This document shows, piece after piece, positions 1-7,820 of a stretch of 64,000 bases of DNA. The position numbers and the translations under genes were made by a program. Source of the stretch: JANQEA01 sp964466035 (GTDB lineage Bacteria > Bipolaricaulota > Bipolaricaulia > UBA7950 > UBA9294). The stretch lies in contig CAYXLR010000004.1 in the NCBI GenBank assembly GCA_964466035.1, positions 1 to 64,000 of the forward strand. The letters are read 5' to 3'. A model generated the notes under the pieces. The model was not told the DNA's origin and did no database searches. It worked only from the letters and a program-made list of their open reading frames with translations. The first letter of the stretch is position 1. Every line of letters starts with the position of its first letter.

Positions 1-2
1 TC

Positions 3-545
3 GCCCGATACCTCGATGAGATCGCGCCGTTCTATCGCGTGATGCTCGGTCGGCGAGTCGTGCACACCATCGGGGTGGCGTTCACCCAGCCCGGCCACGA
101 CCTCTCCTACCAGAACACGATCTTCGCCGAGCGCGACGGGGTCATCGTCGGCATGATCTCAGGCTACGCGACCGAACGACATCGCCGTTCAGTGGGTCCG
201 CCCCTGAGGGAGGCCCTGGGCGGTCGCGCCTTGAGAATGCGAATCATGGCGAGATTGATGACACGGCAGCAATGGTTTCTCGGCGCCTACGTCGACGGGG
301 ACTTCTACATCCAAGGGTTCGCCGTCGATGAAGAGCTCCGCGGCCAAGGCATCGGCTCCGCACTGATGGATGCGATGGAACAGCGAGCCCGCGCCGGCGG
401 CTCGAAGCGACTGATCCTCAACGTTGCAGCCAAGAACGAGGCCGCCCGAAGGCTCTACGACCGTCGAGGCATGACCGTCGAGGCCGGGTGGCCGAAGCTC
501 CCGTGCATTCCCCCATTCGTCCTTCGGATGACCAAGCCCCTCTGA
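3..545 (+). CDS. GNAT family N-acetyltransferase, 5' end outside the window
   Basis: The frame is open to the left edge, so the true start lies upstream; an internal ATG at 39 is not convincing because coding-like sequence (ARYLDEIAPFYRV) precedes it. The acetyl-CoA pyrophosphate loop RGQGIG follows a typical beta strand (DFYIQGFAVDEELRGQGIG), and the family's late motif NEAARRLYDRRGM is present. GNAT enzymes transfer an acetyl group from acetyl-CoA to an amine; the acceptor cannot be told from sequence. A second, decayed copy with clear similarity lies at 6868-7265. High confidence in the family, none in the substrate. Confidence 0.85.
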   Translation, partial: ARYLDEIAPFYRVMLGRRVVHTIGVAFTQPGHDLSYQNTIFAERDGVIVGMISGYATERHRRSVGPPLREALGGRALRMRIMARLMTRQQWFLGAYVDGDFYIQGFAVDEELRGQGIGSALMDAMEQRARAGGSKRLILNVAAKNEAARRLYDRRGMTVEAGWPKLPCIPPFVLRMTKPL

Positions 546-630
546 GCTCTCACCGGCTGAGCTGATAGGGTCGCAGACACTCGAGGATTGCCCTACAGTG
601 TTCCCATGAAGACCCGATGCGAGTGGGCCG

Positions 631-661
631 GGTAGTTCCGGATACACAGCATGTAACTACC
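631..661. repeat. Inverted repeat between GNAT gene and beta-helix gene
   Basis: GGTAGTT (631-637) and AACTACC (655-661) form a 7-bp perfect stem with a 17-base loop. It lies between convergent genes and could be a weak terminator, but there is no U tract. Just downstream (about 680-700) is a string, AGTACTGTGCCCCGAAAT, that resembles one near 3595. Confidence 0.35.
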
Positions 662-719
662 TCTTGCGCCATCCAAGGATTGAGTACTGTGCCCCGAAAT
701 GCGTCAGTGAGGGGCCAAT

Positions 720-1607
720 CTACAAGTTGTCCAACAGGTCCTCAGGGCAAGTTGCTCCACGACCGTTCCCGACGAGAGTATTCCCAACTGCGAAGAGATT
801 GAAGGCTTCGACATCCGTCGCGGTTCCGCCCGTCCCGCAGAGCGTGATGCCCCAGGATCCGTTGTTCTCGATTCGGTTCCCGATCAGCGCGAGCATACCC
901 TGCGGCTCCCCAGCGGGGGATTCGGAGAGGAGAATCCCGCTTCCCCCGTTGTCTCGGATCTCGCTGTCCAGAAGCGTGAGCGATGCAGCACTCGCGACGG
1001 AAATGCCACCGAAGTTTCGCGTCAGATTACACCTCGCCACAACCGCCGTCGCCCGTCCTCCGATGACGACTCCCGTCCCAAGGTCGGAGAAGGAACACCC
1101 AAACAGCATCGTCCTGCCCACGCCAAGGATCTGCACGCCGACCCCACCGTCCACCCCTTGCAGGGTCAGATCCGTGATCGTCAGCGTGGTGTCGCTGAAT
1201 GCCATCGCATGGATCCCAATGTCGGAGGTCGCCAGGCTGCATCCCGAGATCGCCCCTGTACTATTCACCACCTGGAAGCCGACCGCCGCCTCTATGATGT
1301 TGAGCCCGTGGATCAGGATTCCCTCCACCTCTGTCACCGAGATCGCAGGCAGATCGCTGTCTGAAGGCTTGAGAGTGACATCGCCCACAGCGACCAAAGA
1401 AAGCGGTTTGCTGAACCGAAGGTTCTCGCAGTAGGTGCCATCCTGGACGATGACGTGGTCGTGATCCGCTGCCGCGTCAATCGCTTCCTGGATCAGCAGG
1501 AAGTCTCCATTGTCCTGGGAGACAACAAGCGTGGATGCTGTGCAAGCAAGCCCCACCATGAATAGGACAACCACGGAAAGCCCGCTGACACGATAGCGCG
1601 TTCTCAT
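720..1607 (-). CDS. Secreted right-handed beta-helix repeat protein
   Basis: A 295-residue protein starting with a signal peptide (VVVLFMVGLACTAS, a possible lipobox-like cysteine around residue 22). The rest has the NosD/PbH1 pattern: short strands with regularly spaced Gly/Asn turns such as ISGCSLATSDIGIHAM and IRDNGGSGILLSES. Such parallel beta-helix proteins bind or cleave polysaccharides or act as structural surface proteins; no catalytic residues can be named. I chose the ATG at 1607 rather than the GTG at 1613 because an AAGGAGG ribosome site sits five bases before the ATG and overlaps the GTG. A good sigma-70 promoter lies at 1635-1663. Confidence 0.75.
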   Translation of the reverse strand: MRTRYRVSGLSVVVLFMVGLACTASTLVVSQDNGDFLLIQEAIDAAADHDHVIVQDGTYCENLRFSKPLSLVAVGDVTLKPSDSDLPAISVTEVEGILIHGLNIIEAAVGFQVVNSTGAISGCSLATSDIGIHAMAFSDTTLTITDLTLQGVDGGVGVQILGVGRTMLFGCSFSDLGTGVVIGGRATAVVARCNLTRNFGGISVASAASLTLLDSEIRDNGGSGILLSESPAGEPQGMLALIGNRIENNGSWGITLCGTGGTATDVEAFNLFAVGNTLVGNGRGATCPEDLLDNL

Positions 1608-1634
1608 GCGCACCTCCTTCCGGCTATTGCAACA

Positions 1635-1663
1635 ATACTACCCATTCTCGCATGCGGTGGCAA
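1635..1663 (-). promoter_or_regulatory. Sigma-70-like promoter of the beta-helix gene
   Basis: On the minus strand TTGCCA (1663-1658), a 17-base spacer and TAGTAT (1640-1635). The start point would fall near 1628, giving a leader of about 20 bases that still contains the ribosome site. Confidence 0.6.
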
Positions 1664-1964
1664 TTTAGCCTGTATGAGATAATGCGATCCTATCACTGCT
1701 CTTCAGCGACCTGCCGGGATACAGCGAGGCTGCTCAGGGAAACCCGGGACTCGGGGGCACACACCCTGGGTCGCGGATTGGCGGGCACTCCACCACCATC
1801 GCTTGTCTGATCCTCTAGCGACCAGAGCGCGAACCTCGAACAGAAGACAGCGAGAATCCCCTCGGCCACAAGCTCAAGAAGCGCAAGCCGGGGCCAGCCG
1901 CCAAAAGGTAAGGTCTGTGTCTCCGGAGCTCTCTCTGGAACTCTCCCAACTTGTGCTTGCAGGT
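1664..1964. other. Intergenic stretch without a recognisable gene
   Basis: Both strands were read. A short open frame ending at about 1909 (…KRKPGPAAKR) has no start codon or ribosome site and no recognisable similarity. I see nothing else that can be supported. Confidence 0.5.
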
Positions 1965-2636
1965 CTACGGCGCCGCGCCCTCCGCAGGAGGAGCCTCCTC
2001 TTCGGGTGCCTCCTCCGCGGGAACCAGATTCTCCTGAATGAACGTTTCGAGAGCCTCTTTCGATCGCTTCGCAGCCGACAGCGCTTGATCGATCCCGGTC
2101 ACCGTCTCGGTCGTGAGCGCCGACGGGAGTGAGACCGTGGCCAAGCCGGTGCCCGGCTCGCGGTCCACTACGAAGCCCGCCGACTCGAGCGTTTCGTCAA
2201 CCTCCTTGAGCAGCTCGATCATCCGCTTGAGAGGCACGCCGTTGAGCGTCGCGTCGTCCGCAACGCCCTCCGCTGTGTAGGGGACCGGCAACCGGTCGAT
2301 CAGCTGCTCCTTCTCACGAAGGACCCGCTGGACATACTCGGCTGCCGACGAGACTCCGGACCAGTCGCCCCAAGCCGGAGCCGCTCCTTCCTCCGGGGCC
2401 CTGTCCCAGAGGACATCCTGGGCGGCCCCCAGCCACTCGTTCATCAGCCACAGGTGTAGGTTCGCCCATTCGTACCACGGCGCATCGGCGGAGGGAGTCG
2501 GGGGACTCCATTGGTACGGCTCGGTGGGGGCGCGATAGCTGCCCTCTCCGTAGGCGAAAGCCGCCGGCTGAAGGAGAGCGAGAAGAGAGCCGACAAGCAG
2601 GCACGTCCAGAAGGCACGGCAAAGCTTCGTTCTCAT
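1965..2636 (-). CDS. Hypothetical secreted protein
   Basis: A 223-residue protein with a clear signal peptide (LLVGSLLALLQPAAFA, cleavage probably after AFA). The mature part is Trp/Pro-rich at first (PYQWSPPTPSADAPWYEW), then helical with charged residues, and ends in a low-complexity Glu/Pro/Ala tail. No family is recognised. GAGGAGG lies about 8 bases before the ATG. It is 18 bases downstream of the 2655-3254 gene on the same strand, so the two are probably co-transcribed exported proteins. Confidence 0.65.
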   Translation of the reverse strand: MRTKLCRAFWTCLLVGSLLALLQPAAFAYGEGSYRAPTEPYQWSPPTPSADAPWYEWANLHLWLMNEWLGAAQDVLWDRAPEEGAAPAWGDWSGVSSAAEYVQRVLREKEQLIDRLPVPYTAEGVADDATLNGVPLKRMIELLKEVDETLESAGFVVDREPGTGLATVSLPSALTTETVTGIDQALSAAKRSKEALETFIQENLVPAEEAPEEEAPPAEGAAP

Positions 2637-2654
2637 GTCACGGACCTCCTCGGG

Positions 2655-3254
2655 TCAGTAGCTCGCCCAGCCGTAGATGACATCGGCGATATTGCCCCCC
2701 GCGAGCGGAACGTCGCAGGGATCGCCAGAGATCATCTTGCGCCGGAACTCGAAGACGTAGCCGCGAATCGTGCTGTCGTAGAGACCGGCCCCCACAGCGT
2801 CGCACGTGCCGTCGAAGTCGACGTCCGGCAAGAAGTCGTACGTGGCTCGGTACGTGAGATCGGCGTCCAATAGCTCGCCTCCCCACGCCGGTACGCTCAT
2901 CATGTCGTCACCGCGCGAGTAGTCGACCCCGTCCCCGTTCTCAAACACAACGTACGCTTCGAAGCCCGCCGGGAACCGCCTTCCGGATTCGATGACCATC
3001 GCAACGTAGAAGTACACGTGGTCATGCTTGATGAGAAGCCGCGCGTTGTATTCCCCCATCCGCACACCGTATTCGCCTGCATCCGCCCATTCGGATCCGA
3101 CCACGCCGTCGAGTAGGACATCGGGGATGTAGAGCCCGTACGGCGCAGAAATGGAGGGCGATTCGGCCCAGGCCACGGTCACTGCTCGACATGTCGCACC
3201 GACCGCGAGAACGACAACCAACACAGCGAACACCGAAGCCGCGTGTCGCCGCAT
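2655..3254 (-). CDS. Exported protein with CBM9/DOMON-like beta-sandwich domain
   Basis: A 199-residue protein. The start at 3254 (MRRHAASVF) is preferred over a longer frame because AGGAGGAGG precedes it and it opens directly into a signal peptide (VFAVLVVVLAVGATCRA). The mature part follows the pattern of family-9 carbohydrate-binding/DOMON-like domains: LDGVVGSEWADA near the start, then alternating strands with YFYVAMVIES, FEAYVVFENGDGVDYSRGD and a final FEFRRKM...PLAGG. Such domains bind sugars or haem; the ligand here is unknown. It is probably in an operon with the gene at 1965-2636. Confidence 0.6.
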   Translation of the reverse strand: MRRHAASVFAVLVVVLAVGATCRAVTVAWAESPSISAPYGLYIPDVLLDGVVGSEWADAGEYGVRMGEYNARLLIKHDHVYFYVAMVIESGRRFPAGFEAYVVFENGDGVDYSRGDDMMSVPAWGGELLDADLTYRATYDFLPDVDFDGTCDAVGAGLYDSTIRGYVFEFRRKMISGDPCDVPLAGGNIADVIYGWASY

Positions 3255-3648
3255 ACCGTCATCACCTCCTCCTGAATCCCAGCCAGCCCCTCGGAGGGAC
3301 GGATGCACGAGTCGGCGCGTTCGTAGCGGCCCTAGGAGAAGAACGAGAAGATCTTGTCGTCAGCGCGAGATGTGCTAGTGAAGACGTCGGACGCGGGGGC
3401 CGAGCCTCGTATACGTGCCGAGCCGTACATCTTCCCTCCTGCCGGCGTTCTGCCAGCGAGCGCATTGTATCACATGCGAACATCGAACCATCGTGCTTCT
3501 GCTCGTTTCGCAGCGGAATCGAGGGACACATACATCACCTCGCGAGGTACCGAGGCCACAATACGAAACTCGCGTGGGCGTTGTCCTTCAATTAAGTACT
3601 GTGTCCCTGGAATCTCTGTCCCTGGAATCTCCCGCGTTGACAAAGCAG
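3255..3648. other. Intergenic stretch with no gene and a tandem duplication
   Basis: About 390 bases without a credible coding frame. On the minus strand TACAAT (3479-3474) could be a -10 box for the operon 3254-1965, but no good -35 box is placed with it. The right end holds AATTAAGTACTGTG followed by a duplicated 15-mer (3602-3631). Confidence 0.45.
3602..3631. repeat. Perfect 15-bp tandem duplication
   Basis: TGTCCCTGGAATCTC occurs twice back to back (3602-3616 and 3617-3631), preceded by TTAAGTACTG. A related AGTACTGTG...CCC string is at about 684-700. Strings of this kind are often seen as dispersed REP-like elements, but no stem-loop or transposase is visible here. Confidence 0.6.
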
Positions 3649-5037
3649 TCAGTCGCTTTGAGGACATACGCAAGTAAATGAGAAATAGTTAGGAGTGCTT
3701 ACTTTCCCTGCGCTATCGACGAGCGTTACTTCGAAGCGGGCTGTGACTGCCTTGCTAGTCTCACACGTGATGACGAAATCGAAAGCGCCTTCGCTCTTTC
3801 CTATAACTCCGGGGGCGAAGTCGAAAGGAGCCCAGTTGCCGGTACCTCCCACAGGGTCGAAGTATGCGTAGACAACATCGGCGTCTGCATCCCTAAAGCG
3901 GACCTCTCCTCGATTCTGCTTTCCATCACCTACAATCTCAGAAGGGAAGTCAATCCCCAGGATCTTGGGTGGCGTAGAGCCGGGAGGTGATCCGCGCAGC
4001 GATGAGTAAAGGCAAAGGTCAGAGCCATTCCATGTGCCAGTAATAGTACTCTCGTTCAGGGATGTCAGAGATGCCTTGCCCTGCTCAGCCCCCTCTTTCC
4101 AAGCGAGATCGACAATCTGGATGCCGATGACGACTTCCACCCCGTGTCTCTTTTCTGTAATCAGCTTGATCTTGCCGCCAGTGATCGCACCCGTAGCGAC
4201 CGTGCCACCCTTGGAGTATTCGTATGTACCGGTGACATCTACAAAGTTGGACACCTGTAGATGTAGGGTGGTTGGCCCAGTTCTGAGAGCGCTCGTCCAT
4301 TCGCCAGCAACGAGATTGGCCCAGACCGTTTTCCCCACCCTCGGCGTATAGAGATTCGGATTGCTCTCCTCGTTCCAGTTGTTTGTAACGCAGTTAGCGA
4401 TGTCGAAGGTCATATGCGGATTTGCTTTCAATCCCCTATAGAAGTCCATTCCGGCTTGATTGGCGGCCAAGTCGGCGTTCGAGTAGACACCCGTTGTCGT
4501 CAGACCAAAGCCGCCGGCTTCAGTTTGCTCGCCCCATGTGATGGCTGCACTCTCTCCTTTTCCATCTCTTACCGCCGTGCAGTAATATTGAAAGCCCTGC
4601 TGGAAGAAATGTCCCAGCTTGTCGGTGCCGATGCAGATGCCGGCTACCTTGATCGCCGGGTTGAGGATCAGGCTCCCCGCGACCCACATCCTAGCATCGG
4701 CACTACTCACCCCACTGTACTTCGAATCGCCTTGTGTCACGCTCGCGATAGCAAGGTTCCGATCTGCCCACCACTCGATCATCGTCCAGGGCAAGCCCTC
4801 ACCAAGAGCCTTGTACACTTCATCAATCAGCTTGTCTCCATCGTTCCCAACCTTCCCGCGCGCCGCCTGTAGGGTATCGTTGACCAGCTTGTTGATTGCT
4901 TGTCTGCTGTCTCCGATGCCAGCACACCTGCGGGCGGTATCAGTCTCTGCGCCCACTGCGGGCAATAGGGTTAACAAGGCTATGACAGCTGCCACACCGA
5001 CTAACACGGACCCCTTCGCCGGCATTTGGATCTGCAT
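3649..5037 (-). CDS. Exported protein with a DKLGHF motif, function unknown
   Basis: A 462-residue protein with a signal peptide (VLVGVAAVIALLTLLPAVGA). Residues around 130-150 read IGTDKLGHFFQQGFQYY; a DKxGHF motif in exported proteins recalls the YfiM/DUF2279 type, but the match is too short to assign. The last third looks like a beta-rich domain (EVRFRDADADVVYAYFDPVGG). The AAAGGGAGG ribosome site supports the ATG at 5037, and TTGACA (5092-5087, minus strand) may be part of its promoter. The gene is visibly richer in A and T than its neighbours and lies beside an IS110 remnant, which suggests recent transfer. Confidence 0.65.
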   Translation of the reverse strand: MQIQMPAKGSVLVGVAAVIALLTLLPAVGAETDTARRCAGIGDSRQAINKLVNDTLQAARGKVGNDGDKLIDEVYKALGEGLPWTMIEWWADRNLAIASVTQGDSKYSGVSSADARMWVAGSLILNPAIKVAGICIGTDKLGHFFQQGFQYYCTAVRDGKGESAAITWGEQTEAGGFGLTTTGVYSNADLAANQAGMDFYRGLKANPHMTFDIANCVTNNWNEESNPNLYTPRVGKTVWANLVAGEWTSALRTGPTTLHLQVSNFVDVTGTYEYSKGGTVATGAITGGKIKLITEKRHGVEVVIGIQIVDLAWKEGAEQGKASLTSLNESTITGTWNGSDLCLYSSLRGSPPGSTPPKILGIDFPSEIVGDGKQNRGEVRFRDADADVVYAYFDPVGGTGNWAPFDFAPGVIGKSEGAFDFVITCETSKAVTARFEVTLVDSAGKVSTPNYFSFTCVCPQSD

Positions 5038-5155
5038 GCCTCCCTTTAACAGCTTTGCGATGAGCGTATTAGCTATGGTGACGTTATGTCAAGGGGCACA
5101 GGTTCCTCGGAGGGGTCAGATGCTGTATTGAATAGTCAACGGCAGCTCAGATAAG

Positions 5156-5356
5156 CTAAGTTGCTTGCGAGTTCCTGCGGAATTCGTACTCGATGCTCGG
5201 GTCTCGAAACAATTCACCCGTTCTGTAGATGGCGTGGGCGATGAGTAGGAGCTTCCTCGCTGCAGCGATCCGAGCGACCTTCTCCGGTTTGCCGCCCTGC
5301 TTCAGCCGTCAGTAGATCGCTCGGATGCCCGGGTTGTAGCTGGCCGCTCCGATCCA
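5156..5356 (-). pseudogene. IS110-family transposase remnant, C-terminal part with stop codon
   Basis: Read on the minus strand this gives AASYNPGIRAIY, an in-frame TGA, then RLKQGGKPEKVARIAAARK and LLLIAHAIYRTGELF, ending at TAG. This is the characteristic C-terminus of IS110/IS116 transposases (consensus YNPxIRxFYxRLxxxGKPxKVAxxAxxRKLLxxxNAxxR). Upstream homology is lost at about 5356 and there is no start. A dead fragment, without visible terminal repeats. Confidence 0.85.
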
Positions 5357-5396
5357 CTAGACTGCTGGTCCAGTACGCATAATACGGAGGCACAGC

Positions 5397-5879
5397 GTGA
5401 ATCCAACGGCCAAGGCATTCTGGATGGGGCTCGAGCGCAGCAACGGTTTCATTCAGACGTTCTCGACGGGACTCGATGGCGCCGACTGGCTTCAACAGCC
5501 AGCCGGCCTCCCCAACCCGGCGATTTGGGTCCTCGGACATCTCGCCCACACCCGAGCCAAGTTCCTCGAAATGTTGATCGGGAGGAAGCTCTGCGAAGAC
5601 GGCTGGGATGACCTGTTCAACATGGGGGCCGAACCGCGAGATCCGAGCGAGTATCCCCGTGTCGAGGCCTGCCGCGCAGCGTTGGGTGCACGCCTTGCAG
5701 ACCTGAAGGCCTATCTCGAGACGGCTACTGAGGAGGATCTCCTCGGCCCGCCGAGTATTCCTTCCGAGCACTTCGGCAGCAAGGCCTCGGTGCTCGCCTT
5801 CCTGACGCATCATGAGGCGCACCACACCGGCGCTCTATCGATGATTCGCAGACTGCTAGGCAAGGAACGGCTCTTCTAG
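5397..5879 (+). CDS. DinB/YfiT-like four-helix bundle protein
   Basis: A 160-residue protein. The DinB fold coordinates a metal with three histidines; here LGHLAHTRAKF near residue 47 and THHEAHHTGALSMIRRLLG near the end provide them in the expected places. DinB-like proteins include thiol-dependent transferases (bacillithiol or mycothiol) and damage-induced proteins of unknown activity. The GTG at 5397 follows GGAGG by six bases; a CATAAT -10-like box sits just before. It lies next to the dead IS110 fragment on the other strand. Confidence 0.8.
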   Translation: MNPTAKAFWMGLERSNGFIQTFSTGLDGADWLQQPAGLPNPAIWVLGHLAHTRAKFLEMLIGRKLCEDGWDDLFNMGAEPRDPSEYPRVEACRAALGARLADLKAYLETATEEDLLGPPSIPSEHFGSKASVLAFLTHHEAHHTGALSMIRRLLGKERLF

Positions 5880-6082
5880 GAGGAAGTCCCGAGGAAGCTC
5901 CCGGGGCGCGAGCCCTTCCGGGGGTCTACCATTGGATTTCGTACGGAGACGGGACAGACTCGTTGAGGTACACTGACCGCGACGGGGTGTGGCTCATGGG
6001 GCCGGCGGTCTCCGACTGCTCGGCTCTGAAATGCCGCCCCCGTCTTCTCTGCCATCCAGGAAAGTCTGACGGATGATGGTGG

Positions 6083-6155
6083 GCTACTCGGCAAGGCCGA
6101 GTAGCTCGAGGATCGCCGACTCCGGCGACCACTACCGTCATCCCGAAGTGACGGT
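6083..6155. repeat. Cluster of three consecutive stem-loops upstream of flavodoxin
   Basis: The 321-base gap 5880-6200 has no gene but holds three adjacent perfect hairpins: GCTACTCGGC/GCCGAGTAGC (6083-6092/6096-6105, loop AAG), TCGCCG/CGGCGA (6113-6118/6123-6128) and ACCGTCA/TGACGGT (6134-6140/6149-6155). The first could terminate transcription from the DinB gene, although no U run follows. As a group they would form a structured 5' leader for the flavodoxin mRNA. Confidence 0.6.
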
Positions 6156-6200
6156 GCGAGACATCGCAAGGCAGAGCGGAAGCTCGAAAGGAGCGCGACC

Positions 6201-6722
6201 ATGAAAATGCTCGTCGTCTACTACTCAAGGACCGGAACCACAAAGGCCGTGGCGGAAGCGATCGCGCAGGAACTGGGCGCGGACACCGAGGAGATCCGCG
6301 AGGTGGCCCGACATCACGGCTACGTGCGCTCGGCGTTCGATGCGGTCTTCAAGAGAATGCCGGACATTCGGGCGATGACGCACTCGCTGAGCGACTACGA
6401 TCTCGTCATCGTCGGCACGCCGGTCTGGGGGCAAGGTCCGGTGCCGGCGGTTCAGGTCTTCCTTTCGTCCGTGGACCTGCAGGGAAAACCCGTGGCCCTC
6501 TTCTGCACGATGGGCGGCATGGGCGACAGGCGGATCTTCGCCAAGATGGAAGGCTTGCTCACCGGCTCACGCATCATCGCACGGCTTTCCTTCGACCAGC
6601 AGAAGGCGAAGTCCCCGGAGACCGTCGCCGAGCGGGTCAAGGTATGGACGAGGGAGCTGCTCGATCGCCTTCCGGACCAGCGGAATCGGGGGACGCATGC
6701 CTCATCCGATGTAGCAGAATGA
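6201..6722 (+). CDS. Flavodoxin-family protein
   Basis: A 173-residue protein with the FMN phosphate loop YSRTGTTKAVAEAIA at residues 8-22 and the later flavodoxin-fold segments LVIVGTPVWGQGPVPAVQVFL and VALFCTMGGMGD. It probably carries electrons or reduces quinones with FMN. The length fits the short flavodoxin/NAD(P)H-oxidoreductase group. AAAGGAG precedes the ATG at 6201. No partner redox gene is next to it. A hairpin cluster lies upstream. Confidence 0.85.
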   Translation: MKMLVVYYSRTGTTKAVAEAIAQELGADTEEIREVARHHGYVRSAFDAVFKRMPDIRAMTHSLSDYDLVIVGTPVWGQGPVPAVQVFLSSVDLQGKPVALFCTMGGMGDRRIFAKMEGLLTGSRIIARLSFDQQKAKSPETVAERVKVWTRELLDRLPDQRNRGTHASSDVAE

Positions 6723-6867
6723 ATCCCTCGCGCGTGTGCCCCCAATGGCTGAGCCTCTCGCCAAGGTCGCACCTACGGAGTAGAACCGGCTTCCTCTGCG
6801 GCGACCTGAAAAGCGGTGCCACCCCCGTCACGGGTCGCATCGGCTGTTCGTTCCAGGAAACAGTCGG

Positions 6868-7265
6868 TAGATTCAGGATGTCAGTGCAAACTTGGTGCTG
6901 CGTCTCTCGGACCAGCCACTTCGGCGGGCCGCGGGTCGCCGTGCCCGGCGGATGCCGTGCGTCGCCGCGTTCGGGCGCCCGCTGCTGCGGATTCACAACA
7001 CCCTCGCCGAGGGCGACTTCTATCTCCAGGCCCTCGCTGTCGACGAAGCACACCGCGGGCAAGGGATCGGCTCGGCACTGATCGACCGGATCGAGGAGCG
7101 GGCCCGCGACGGTGGGTCGCTCCGACTGGCCGTCGACGTCTCGGCCCAAAACGAACGGGCTCGCAGACTCTACGAGCGTCACGGAATAACCGTCGAGTCG
7201 CGATGGCCGAAACGCTTCGTCGTCCCCGGATTCGGGCTCCTTCGGACGACGAAGACGCTCTGGGC
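6868..7265 (+). pseudogene. Decayed GNAT acetyltransferase, paralogue of the gene at the left edge
   Basis: This frame contains DFYLQALAVDEAHRGQGIG, then NERARRLYERHGITVESRWP, nearly colinear with the GNAT at 3-545. Similarity also covers PLRRAAGRRARRM (compare PLREALGGRALRM there). The N-terminal third is missing: a TAG lies in frame just before 6868, and no start or ribosome site is found. The normal stop after TTKTL is also lost, and the frame runs on for about 50 unrelated codons into the next, opposite gene. I read it as a pseudogene; a short functional protein starting inside is less likely. Confidence 0.65.
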
Positions 7266-7339
7266 TCCCGACGAACGCCGAGCCGCCGAAGGCCGTGCGA
7301 GCCTCGGGGAAGGCCCGGTCGCCGTACTGAGCCACCGCT

Positions 7340-7492
7340 CTACCTCAGGAACACCGCGAGGTAGTACGGCCAGACGACGAGCCCGAGAATGGCCTTCCAC
7401 CAAACGAGCTGCGCGAATCCGAGCGTGAACAGCCAGCCGGCGAACCAGATCGCGCCGGCCGTGCTTCCTCCACTGACCTTGTTTCCCGCCAT
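7340..7492 (-). CDS. Small membrane protein
   Basis: Fifty residues: a short polar start (MAGNKVSGGSTAG) and two closely spaced hydrophobic, Trp-rich segments (AIWFAGWLFTLGFAQLVWW and LGLVVWPYYLAVFLR). AAGGAGGG lies 6 bases before the ATG at 7492. Proteins with this look occur as conserved small membrane proteins of unknown role. It is single, between a decayed GNAT gene and the divergent PLP enzyme. Confidence 0.65.
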   Translation of the reverse strand: MAGNKVSGGSTAGAIWFAGWLFTLGFAQLVWWKAILGLVVWPYYLAVFLR

Positions 7493-7762
7493 GATTTCCC
7501 TCCTTCCCGGATGCCTGCGATGATAGGCGGCGCGGAACGTTACGCCAAACCACGGGTTGCGGGCAAAAGGGCGACGGCTTTGGTTTTGGATCCCCCGCGG
7601 CCGTACCGACGGAATGGGCAGTATCCTCCTGTACGCTCGGGGGAGGAATTCGTACGGAATCTCTGTTCGCAACCACGGAGTCCCGGCAGACGCCGAAAGG
7701 ATCCGCCGTGCTGCACATGCCATTCCACTCGCCTCCGCGTAGAATGGCGTCCCCAAGCGCCG

Positions 7763-7786
7763 GGCCGACGCCATCCAGCGTCGGCC
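7763..7786 (+). promoter_or_regulatory. 9-bp stem-loop in the leader of the PLP-enzyme gene
   Basis: GGCCGACGC (7763-7771) pairs perfectly with GCGTCGGCC (7778-7786) around a CATCCA loop, ending 34 bases before the start codon. GCCATTC/GAATGGC occurs just upstream (about 7719-7747). Otherwise the gap 7493-7820 shows no gene. Possible attenuator or mRNA-stabilising structure. Confidence 0.45.
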
Positions 7787-7820
7787 TGTCGCCGACTCGG
7801 AACGAAACGAGGGAGGGCGA

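Noticed and set aside
1803..2132. Short plus-strand Arg-rich frame
   Set aside because: Largely antisense to the secreted protein at 1965-2636, with no ribosome site.
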